Origin: JBCCXL01 sp039191605
GTDB taxonomy: Bacteria > Acidobacteriota > Thermoanaerobaculia > Multivoradales > JAHZIX01
Assembly: GCA_039191605.1 (NCBI GenBank)
Contig: JBCCXL010000022.1
Coordinates: forward strand, 1-64,000
Length of the DNA: 64,000 nt
Direction: 5' to 3'
Both the position numbers and the translations under genes were made by a program. The first letter of the stretch is position 1. Each line of letters begins with the position of its first letter. The notes under the pieces are model-generated. The model was not told the DNA's origin. It did no database searches and saw only the letters and a program-made list of their open reading frames with translations. Positions 53,222-60,173 of this stretch are shown here, one piece after another.

Positions 53222-55840
53222 GTGCCCTCGAACCTATCCTCGACTCCCACCCCAGCTCGTCCCTCCACTTCTCCGTCGCCCAGGCCTCTCCGGGAAGCAT
53301 TCCTCCGGCGGCCGATGCTCAGCCTGCTGGCCGCGGCGCTGATGCTCACCTTGTGGAGCCCTTCGCCGGCGGAGGCGGACCTGCCGGGCTTCAGCAAGGA
53401 CCAAAAGGAGCGCATGGCGGAGCTGGAGAAGGAATATCAGCAGTGGCTCACCTATGTGCAGGTGTTGATCACCGAGGAAGAGTTCTACGCCTTCGTGAAC
53501 CTCAAGAAGGATTACCAGCGAGACGCCTTCATCGCCCGCTTCTGGAAGGAGCGAGATCCCTATCCGGACACCACCCGCAACGAGCTCAAGGATCGCTGGG
53601 AGGACATGCGCAGCCTGGCCGACGAGCTCGGCGGCGACAACGACGAGCGAGCCCGCTATCTGCTGCTCAACGGCGTGCCGGCCCAGCGCTGGGAGGTCAA
53701 CTGCCGCACCCGCCTCTACCCCGGAGAGCTGTGGTACTACAGCGGCTCCAATAACGTCCCCTTCCAGTTCTTCCTCTACTTCTACCGCCGCTCCGGCACC
53801 GGCCCCTTCCGGGTTTGGTACCCCCAGGACGGCCTCGACGAGATCTTCGATCGCAACCTGATCAGCAACGACAGCCAGATCGATCTCGACCAGATCCGCC
53901 GCTCCTGCTGGGACGGTGAGCTGCTGGCCCGCGGCATCGGCTGGATCCTCGCCCAGGACTCCCTGGACTTCTCGAACCTTCTCGCCCGCATCCAGAAAAA
54001 GCCCGAGCCGCCGACCACCGAGTGGGTCGCCACCTTCGCCGCCTACTCCACCGACGTCGACGAGGGCGCCGCCACCTTCGAAGCCCCGCTGGAGGTCGAC
54101 TACCTCGGCCGGGAGCAGAGCCGCATCGTCGTCCAGGGCCTCTTCGAGGTCCCGACGGACCAGGTGGGCACCACCGCCCTGGCGGATCACAGCTCCTATA
54201 ACTTCGTGCTCAACGGCGAGGTCCTGGCGGAAGAAACCCTCTTCGAGGCCTTCCGCTACAAATTCGACTTCCCCTCCAGCCAGATCACCGGCGACGTCAT
54301 CCCCCTAGTCTTCCAGCGCCGCCTGCGCCCCGGCGACTATCAGCTGGTGCTGCGCCTGGAGGACCTCGGCAGCGGCAGCTTCCAGCGGGTTGAGCGCACC
54401 ATCACCGTGCCCCCGCTGGACAGCCCGCCGCCACCGCCGGAGCCGGACGACCCAGAGAGCGCCCGCCTGCTGCGGGAAGCCGCCGCGGCGATCCGCTCCG
54501 GGGACACCACCATCGCCCTGGTGGACCCGGGGGATAGCCTGCAGACCGACCTGATGCGAATCGAGACCCTCACCACCGGCACCGACATCGCCAAGGTCAC
54601 CTTCCTCCTCGACAACCGACCGGTGCTAAGCAAGAAGCGGCCGCCCTACAGCGTCGAGCTAGATCTCGGCGACCTGCCCCGCACCCGTACCCTGCGGGTG
54701 GAGGCCTACAACGCCAACGGCGAAGAGCTCGCCAGCGACGAGCTCACCCTCAACGCCGGCGGCCACCGCTTCTCCGCCCGCTTCATCGAGCCGCGCCCGG
54801 AGCGGGATTACGAAGACAGTCTGCGAGCCGAGGTCGAGGTCCAGCACCCCGACGGCACCGCTCTGGAGCGGGTGGAGCTCTTCCTCAACGAGACTCGCCT
54901 GGCGACCCTCTACCAGCCCCCCTTCGTGCAGCCGGTGCTGCTGCCGGCGGGCAACGAGATGGCCTATCTGCGGGCGGTGGCCCACCTCACCGACGGCAAC
55001 ACCACCGAAGAGCTAATCTTCATCAACGCGCCGGAGTACCTGGAAGCCGTCGACGTGCAATTCGTCGAGCTCTACACCAGCGTGCTGGATCGCGATCAGC
55101 GCCCGGTGGATGGCCTGAAGGAAGAAGACTTCGCCGTCTTCGAGGACGACACCCCTCAGGACCTGGTGCGCTTCGAGCGGGTGGACGATCTGCCCTTCCA
55201 CGCCGCCCTGCTTTTCGACGTCTCCGCCTCGATGGACGAGAGCCTCGACCAGGCCCGCCGCGCCGCCGTGACCTTCTACGAGCAGACCCTCGAGCCCAAG
55301 GACCGAGGCGCGCTGATCACCTTCAACGACCGCCCCAACCTGGGCGTGAAGTTCACCAACGAGGTCGATGACCTCGCCGGCGGCCTCGCCGGCCTCAAGG
55401 CCGAGCGCGGCACCGCCCTCTACGACAGCCTGATCTTCAGCCTCTACTACTTCAACGGCATCAAGGGCCGCAAAGCCGTGCTGCTGCTCAGCGACGGCAA
55501 AGACGAATCCAGCCGCTTCTCCTACGAAGATGCCCTGGAATACGCCCGCCGCGCCGGGGTCACCCTCTACACCATCGGCCTCGCCGACATCACCCGGGAC
55601 TCCTCCTCCCGCCGCCAGCTGCGAGAGCTCGCCGAAGTCACCGGCGGCCGCGCCTTCCTCGTCGACACCGCCGCCGAGCTCCCCGCCGTCTACGCCGCCA
55701 TCCTCGAAGAGCTGCGCTCCCAATACCTCCTCGCCTACCAGTCCAACAACACCACCGGCGCCACCGACTTCCGCGAAGTGAAGGTCGAGCTCGACCAGCG
55801 GGGGATGGAGGTCAAGACCTTGGCGGGGTATTACCCCTAA
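53222..55840 (+). CDS. GWxTD domain and VWFA-related (acidobacterial) secreted protein, copy 1
   Basis: The protein is 872 aa. The GTG at 53222 is preceded by AGGAG at good spacing; a hydrophobic signal segment follows at ~32-52 (LSLLAAALMLTLWSPSPAEA). Residues ~64-125 hold the GWxTD domain (EEFYAFVNLKKDYQRDAFIARFWKERDP). A central beta-sandwich region leads to a C-terminal von Willebrand A domain with MIDAS residues (LLFDVSASMD ~665, then LLLSDGKDESSR and SQYLLAYQSNN). Such VWFA-related proteins are abundant in Acidobacteria; their role is unknown. It probably resides in the periplasm or cell envelope. It is paralogous to the next gene and divergent from the cysteine desulfurase. Confidence 0.9.
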   Translation: MPSNLSSTPTPARPSTSPSPRPLREAFLRRPMLSLLAAALMLTLWSPSPAEADLPGFSKDQKERMAELEKEYQQWLTYVQVLITEEEFYAFVNLKKDYQRDAFIARFWKERDPYPDTTRNELKDRWEDMRSLADELGGDNDERARYLLLNGVPAQRWEVNCRTRLYPGELWYYSGSNNVPFQFFLYFYRRSGTGPFRVWYPQDGLDEIFDRNLISNDSQIDLDQIRRSCWDGELLARGIGWILAQDSLDFSNLLARIQKKPEPPTTEWVATFAAYSTDVDEGAATFEAPLEVDYLGREQSRIVVQGLFEVPTDQVGTTALADHSSYNFVLNGEVLAEETLFEAFRYKFDFPSSQITGDVIPLVFQRRLRPGDYQLVLRLEDLGSGSFQRVERTITVPPLDSPPPPPEPDDPESARLLREAAAAIRSGDTTIALVDPGDSLQTDLMRIETLTTGTDIAKVTFLLDNRPVLSKKRPPYSVELDLGDLPRTRTLRVEAYNANGEELASDELTLNAGGHRFSARFIEPRPERDYEDSLRAEVEVQHPDGTALERVELFLNETRLATLYQPPFVQPVLLPAGNEMAYLRAVAHLTDGNTTEELIFINAPEYLEAVDVQFVELYTSVLDRDQRPVDGLKEEDFAVFEDDTPQDLVRFERVDDLPFHAALLFDVSASMDESLDQARRAAVTFYEQTLEPKDRGALITFNDRPNLGVKFTNEVDDLAGGLAGLKAERGTALYDSLIFSLYYFNGIKGRKAVLLLSDGKDESSRFSYEDALEYARRAGVTLYTIGLADITRDSSSRRQLRELAEVTGGRAFLVDTAAELPAVYAAILEELRSQYLLAYQSNNTTGATDFREVKVELDQRGMEVKTLAGYYP

Positions 55841-56010
55841 GGGCGATCCGCTGCGCTTCTCTGGGCTCCCCTGGGCGCAACAGCGACTCACACTTTCCTT
55901 GAAGCCGTCAGAACCCTTCCATAGGATGCGCCGTATCTGGATAGCTTGAACCCATTCACGGAGCTGGTGCGCCCTCGGGAAAACCAGCTCGCCACAGCTT
56001 GAGGATTGCC

Positions 56011-58944
56011 GTGCTGCGAACGATGCGCTGGTTGGTCATTGGATTTGTCTTGAGTATCGCCAGCGTTGCTTCAGCGCAGAGCCCCGAGGCTGAGACAGCA
56101 GTCCCTGCATCTCTTGCCAGCCAAGCTGTAGACCCACCGGCGAACGCTTCGGCGCCAGGCTCCCAGACCCTCGCCGCCCCCACGGAGCCCTCCGCAGAAA
56201 AAGGAAAAGAAGAAGCGGAAGAGGATTCTGCAGCTGCTGAAAAGCCCGCAGCGGAACCCCTGGCCGACTCCGCCCCCGCCCCTCTCTCACTGCGCCACAG
56301 CCGCTGGCTGGCGAGCATCGATCCGCTGATCGACGAGGAGGAGCGGACGGTCTTTCTGAAGCTCACCCGGGACTATCAGCGGGACGCCTTCATTCGCCGC
56401 TTCTGGGAGGTGCGAGACCCCTTCCCGCGCACGTCTCGCAATGAGCTCAAAGAGCGCTGGGAGCGCAACCTGGAGCTGGCGAAGCAGCTCTACGGGGATT
56501 TCCTGGGAGTGGAGGGCGACACCGAGCTGGACGTGGAGGATCTGCTGGCGGGGGGTGACGGAATCGTGGAGGCAGATCCCGCAGAGATCACCGCCGCGGC
56601 CCTCGAAGAGTTAGCAGAGCTCTCAGAGGACAGCGAGGAAGCCGAAGAAGCACGAGAAGCGGCGCGGGCGGAGCGGGAGGCCAACCGCGATGATCGCGGC
56701 GTGATGCTGCTCTTCCTGGACGAGCCGGAGGACAAGAAAGAGATCCACTGCCGGCAGCTGCTCAAGCCCCTGGAGATTTGGTACTACCCCGGCACGCCCA
56801 CCCTTCGAGGCAGCTTCTACGTCGTCTTCTACCGCCAGCGGCGGGTAGCGGACGATCCGACGAAGGGCATTTACAAGCTCTGGTATCCGAGCCGCGACGG
56901 CCTCCAGCCGCTGATCGACAACTTCGTTTCGGTGCGAGCCTCGGACCGCGACGTGCTGGCGACGGCGGCGAATACCTGCGTTCGCGGCGGCGAGGTGGTG
57001 GAAGCGCTGCAGCAGAGCATCGACTGGGGCCAGGTGGAAGAAGAAGGCCTGGCGGCGCCGGATCCGGGGCCGGAGTGGGTGCGATCCTTCGTCGCCTTCT
57101 CCACCGACCTACCGCCGGGGGCCGAGGTCTTCCCCGCCGAGGTGGCGGTGGACTACCCCGGGCGCTACCAGAGCCGCACCCTGGTGCAGGGCCTAGTGAC
57201 GGTGGATCAGGACGAGGTGCAGCTCTCGGATCTGGAACAGAGCCCGAGCTACAACTTCGTGCTCGACGGCGAGATCCTGAAAGGGGACGAGCTCTTCGAG
57301 CACTTCCGCTACCGCTTCCACTTCGGGCCGGAAGACCAGGAGCAGATCCCCATCGTCTTCCAGCGCTACCTGCGCCCCGGTGACTACAGCCTGGTGCTGA
57401 AGGTTCAGGATCTCCACGGCGAGCGCTTCTACCGCCAGCAGATCCCGCTGCAGGTGCCCTACATCGACGCCGCGGAGCTGGCCCGGCGCCAGGCCCAGGC
57501 GGAGCTGGATGCCGCAAAGCTGGCGCAGGCGGCTCCCGCCGCGGTTCCGGAAGGGGGCGTGCAGATCAAGGGCCTGCTTTCGGAAGCCAACCGCGATCTC
57601 GCCACCGGCGATACCCAGCTCAAGCTCTTCGCCCCCCAAACCGCCCTGATGACCGGCCGGGTGCGGGTGGAGGCCCTGGCCGAGGGCCCGGGGGTCGATC
57701 GGGTGCGCTTCTACCTCAACGGCAAGGCGGTGTTCTCCAAGACCCGGCCGCCCTTCAGCGTGGAGATCAACCTCGGGGAAGAGCCCCGTACCCACGTGCT
57801 GCGGGCGGTGGCGGAGACCAAGAGCAAAGAGGTGCTGGCCCAGGACGAGCTGGTGCTCAACGCCGGCCCCCACCGCTTCGCGGTGCGCCTCATCGAGCCC
57901 CAGCGCGGCAGAACCTACCAGCGCAGCCTGCGGGCCCAGGCCATCGTCGAGGTGCCGGAGGGCGAGCGCCTGGACCGCGTGGAGTTCTATCTCAACCGCC
58001 AGCTGCTGGCGACCCTCTACCAGCCCCCCTTCATCCAGCCGCTGATCGTGCCCGAGGGCAAGGATGCCTCCTACGTTCGGGCCGCCGCCTTCCTGGTAGA
58101 CGGCGCGGGGATGGCGGAGGACGCCGTCTTTCTCAACGTTCCGGACTACGTCGATCAGGTGGACGTGCAGCTGGTGGAGCTCTACACCAGCGTGCTGGAT
58201 CGCCGCGGGCGGCCGGTGCGAGACCTCACGGCGGATCGCTTCACCGTGGTCGAGGAGGGCAAGCCCCAGGACATCGCCCGCTTCGAGCTGGTGGACGACC
58301 TCCCGGTGCACGTGGGCGTCATCCTGGATACCTCCACCTCCATGCTCACCCGCCTCGACAACGCCGTCACCGGGGCCCTGCAATTCTTCGAGACGGTGCT
58401 CACCCCCCGCGACCGAGCGGCGGTGATCACCTTCAACGAAACCCCCAACCTAGCGGTGCGCTTCACCAATAGCCGAGAAGTCCTCGCCGGCGGCCTCGCG
58501 GGCCTCACGGCAGAGGGGGAAACCGCCCTCTACGACGCCATGGTGTACGGCCTCTACTACTTCAGCGGAATCTCCGGCAAGCGAGCCATCATCCTGCTCT
58601 CCGACGGCGAAGACGTCGCCAGCCGCTACAGCTTCGACGACGTCATCAACTACGCCCGCCGCACCGGGGTATCGATCTACAGCGTGGGCATCGATCTTTC
58701 CGGCCGCTCTACGGACATCCGGCTGAAGCTGCAGAAACTCGCCGGAGATACCGGCGGGAGATCCTTCTTCATCGACGACGCGAGAGATCTAGACCGAGTC
58801 TACGACTCGATTCAGGAGGAGCTGCGCTCCCAATACCTGGTGGCCTATCAGAGCAACAACGAGGGAGACGGCTACCGACAGGTGGAGATCGAGGTCGAGG
58901 GCAGCGGTCTCAGCGTCAACGCCCAGAGCGGCTACTTCCCCTGA
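56011..58944 (+). CDS. GWxTD domain and VWFA-related (acidobacterial) secreted protein, copy 2
   Basis: The protein is 977 aa from the GTG at 56011, which has GAGGA six bases upstream; a TTG at 55999 extends the frame but lacks such a site. The signal peptide is MRWLVIGFVLSIASVASAQS. The GWxTD segment is EERTVFLKLTRDYQRDAFIRRFWEVRDP (~110-137). An acidic insertion of about 90 residues (ELDVEDLLAGGDG... ELSEDSEEAEEAREAARAERE) is absent from copy 1. The C-terminal VWFA domain has DTSTSM at ~773, IILLSDGEDVASR, and SQYLVAYQSNN. It shares TLYQPPF, VQLVELYTSVLDR and the C-terminal 'SGYFP'-like end with copy 1, so a tandem duplication is clear. Confidence 0.9.
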   Translation: MLRTMRWLVIGFVLSIASVASAQSPEAETAVPASLASQAVDPPANASAPGSQTLAAPTEPSAEKGKEEAEEDSAAAEKPAAEPLADSAPAPLSLRHSRWLASIDPLIDEEERTVFLKLTRDYQRDAFIRRFWEVRDPFPRTSRNELKERWERNLELAKQLYGDFLGVEGDTELDVEDLLAGGDGIVEADPAEITAAALEELAELSEDSEEAEEAREAARAEREANRDDRGVMLLFLDEPEDKKEIHCRQLLKPLEIWYYPGTPTLRGSFYVVFYRQRRVADDPTKGIYKLWYPSRDGLQPLIDNFVSVRASDRDVLATAANTCVRGGEVVEALQQSIDWGQVEEEGLAAPDPGPEWVRSFVAFSTDLPPGAEVFPAEVAVDYPGRYQSRTLVQGLVTVDQDEVQLSDLEQSPSYNFVLDGEILKGDELFEHFRYRFHFGPEDQEQIPIVFQRYLRPGDYSLVLKVQDLHGERFYRQQIPLQVPYIDAAELARRQAQAELDAAKLAQAAPAAVPEGGVQIKGLLSEANRDLATGDTQLKLFAPQTALMTGRVRVEALAEGPGVDRVRFYLNGKAVFSKTRPPFSVEINLGEEPRTHVLRAVAETKSKEVLAQDELVLNAGPHRFAVRLIEPQRGRTYQRSLRAQAIVEVPEGERLDRVEFYLNRQLLATLYQPPFIQPLIVPEGKDASYVRAAAFLVDGAGMAEDAVFLNVPDYVDQVDVQLVELYTSVLDRRGRPVRDLTADRFTVVEEGKPQDIARFELVDDLPVHVGVILDTSTSMLTRLDNAVTGALQFFETVLTPRDRAAVITFNETPNLAVRFTNSREVLAGGLAGLTAEGETALYDAMVYGLYYFSGISGKRAIILLSDGEDVASRYSFDDVINYARRTGVSIYSVGIDLSGRSTDIRLKLQKLAGDTGGRSFFIDDARDLDRVYDSIQEELRSQYLVAYQSNNEGDGYRQVEIEVEGSGLSVNAQSGYFP

Positions 58945-59046
58945 TCGGTGCCCTTGCCTCGATTAGCGCTGCCTCGCGATTAGCACCTGTTCCCCGATCA
59001 GCACTGTCTCGCGATTTGCACTACCCCGCGATCGGCATTGCCCTTC
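58943..59046 (+). repeat. 17-18-bp degenerate tandem repeat starting at the stop codon
   Basis: Six imperfect units, each beginning CGAT or TGAT, start at about 58942, 58960, 58977, 58995, 59012 and 59029. A typical unit is CGATCAGCACTGTCTCG. The first unit includes the stop codon of the preceding gene. It sits in a roughly 600-bp gene-free stretch. Confidence 0.8.
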
Positions 59047-59060
59047 TGACCAACCTGACC

Positions 59061-59201
59061 TAGATCTCCGTTGGGCGAGATCTACGGTCGGGCTCTGCCC
59101 TCAGGTCGCCGAAAAAATCTGTGCACAAAAAGGGGGCAACGCCCGGAAGGCTTCGGAGGTAGGGTCTCCCGGACATTGCCCTAACGGTGAAGCTATTTTT
59201 T
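59061..59201. other. Hairpin-rich, gene-free segment
   Basis: A perfect 8-bp inverted repeat TAGATCTC/GAGATCTA (59061-59068 and 59077-59084) could end the upstream transcript. Further on, GGGCAA (59134-59139) pairs with TTGCCC (59176-59181) around a smaller internal stem. On the minus strand this is followed at once by TTTTT (59127-59131), and on the plus strand by TTTTTT (59196-59201) after a short gap. It could be a two-way terminator or a small structured RNA. I see nothing recognisable in 59202-59442. Confidence 0.35.
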
Positions 59202-59442
59202 ATCACGAAATCAACAAGTGGGCGCTTCCCCGTTCATCCACGCTACTTAGGCCAATCTCCCCCAGGGTGAGCTGTGCTCTAAAGGCCTGGCTTGCTCCAT
59301 GATCCATCAATAAGAACCTACCGGGTCGACTGAGAGGCTCGATGGAACCCGGTGGGCCTCGAAGAAGGCCGCGGTGGATCAGTAGTTCCAGCTTTATCCG
59401 CTGCCGGGCTCCCCCCTCACTGCCTCGCAGCCACAACGCAGG

Positions 59443-59478
59443 AAAGCCCGCTCTCCTCGAGTGGAGGAGACGGGCTTT
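59443..59478 (-). terminator. Strong hairpin downstream of rpsN
   Basis: AAAGCCCG and TCTCCTC (59443-59457, with one bulged C) pair fully with GAGGAGA and CGGGCTTT (59464-59478). The 15-bp stem ends in TTT on either strand, about 80 bp after the rpsN stop. Confidence 0.7.
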
Positions 59479-59557
59479 ACGAGCTTGCAGCGGCTCAGCT
59501 CTACGCTTCCCTAGCCCTCAGCGGAGAGCTTCCAGGGAGGGAAGCAGAGGCAGAGTC

Positions 59558-59863
59558 TTACCAGCTGGACTTGGTGACGCCCGGCAGGTAGCCGGCGAGC
59601 GCCAGGTCCCGCAGCGCGATGCGGGAGAGACCGAACTTGCGGTAGTACGCCCGCGGCCGGCCGGTCATCGCACAGCGGTTACGAATGCGAGTAGGGCTGG
59701 CATCCCGGGGCAGCTTGCGCAGGGCTTTCATCGCTTCCTGGCGCTGCTCGAAGGGGATCTCAGTGTTCTTGATGATGGACTTGAGCTCCGCGCGCTGCTC
59801 TCGGTATTGCGCCACGAGACGCTTGCGCTCCTCGTTCTTAGCAATCTTGGCGGTAGTAGCCAT
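59558..59863 (-). CDS. rpsN: 30S ribosomal protein S14, zinc-free (C-minus, E. coli-type) form
   Basis: The protein is 101 aa, the full length of the long S14 type. It contains TPTRIRNRCAMTGRPRAYYRKFGLSRIALRDLALAGYLPGVTKSSW, matching the conserved C-terminus. The CxxC...CxxC zinc ribbon of short S14 is absent: only one Cys (NRC) remains. It stands alone, not in an spc-type ribosomal operon, which is common for zinc-independent paralogues expressed under zinc starvation. A GGAAAG lies about six bases before the ATG. The upstream region has its own inverted repeats (59894-59934 and 59948-59972), and a terminator separates it from the TonB receptor gene. Confidence 0.95.
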   Translation of the reverse strand: MATTAKIAKNEERKRLVAQYREQRAELKSIIKNTEIPFEQRQEAMKALRKLPRDASPTRIRNRCAMTGRPRAYYRKFGLSRIALRDLALAGYLPGVTKSSW

Positions 59864-59893
59864 AGTTCTTTCCGACTCTCTAGTTATCTACGA

Positions 59894-59934
59894 TTTGGGG
59901 CGAATGTTTTTCCAGATCAAGGCTTCGCCCCAAA
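59894..59934 (-). promoter_or_regulatory. Perfect 11-bp inverted repeat in the rpsN leader
   Basis: TTTGGGGCGAA (59894-59904) and TTCGCCCCAAA (59924-59934) with a 19-nt loop, 30 bp upstream of the rpsN ATG. It would form a stable hairpin in the 5' UTR. No T-run follows on the minus strand. It could be a translational control element. Confidence 0.5.
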
Positions 59935-59947
59935 CTGAGGGCAAGGT

Positions 59948-59972
59948 CGGTGAATATCTCATATCTTCACCG
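59948..59972 (-). promoter_or_regulatory. Candidate Zur/Fur-family operator in the rpsN promoter
   Basis: A 25-bp interrupted palindrome: CGGTGAA (59948-59954) and TTCACCG (59966-59972) around an AT-rich centre (TATCTCATATC). On the minus strand a TTGAGA at about -35 lies just upstream and a GATATT-like -10 lies inside the palindrome, as expected for a repressor site. The Zur assignment rests on the gene it precedes (zinc-free S14) and on general form, not on a consensus match. Confidence 0.4.
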
Positions 59973-60073
59973 GATTCTCAAGCCTTGTGGGCATCCGAGG
60001 GGTAGCTTGGCCCTTTGAGCTTACGGGCAGATCCCCTTGGGTTCTATTGGGGGGTCTATCGGCTCCAACGAAA

Positions 60074-60103
60074 GATGGAGGCCCCCGGTAGGGGACCTCC
60101 ATC
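60074..60103 (-). terminator. Intrinsic terminator of the TonB receptor gene
   Basis: On the minus strand GATGGAGG plus CCCC pairs with GGGG plus CCTCCATC (one bulged base), a 12-bp stem followed by TTT. It lies 67 bp after the receptor stop codon, so rpsN downstream is probably a separate unit. Confidence 0.7.
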
Positions 60104-60118
60104 AGCTCAGGCCTAGCT

Positions 60119-60173
60119 TCTGATCAGAGCCTCTGGTCAGAGCGAGCCTGTGGTCAAAACCAGTTCTCGATCA
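60119..60173 (-). repeat. 17-bp degenerate repeat starting at the receptor stop codon
   Basis: On the minus strand the hexamer CTGATC or a variant (TTGACC, CTGACC) recurs at 17, 17, 13 and 17 bp. The first copy contains the TGA stop of the TonB receptor gene. It resembles the repeats at 58943-59046 and 377-446. Confidence 0.6.

Noticed and set aside
58943..59046. CRISPR array
   Set aside because: The units are 17-18 bp, degenerate, and directly adjacent with no spacers or cas genes.
59047..59201. c-di-GMP or other known riboswitch
   Set aside because: There is a superficial GGGCAA element, but the conserved core sequences of the riboswitch classes I know are not present.
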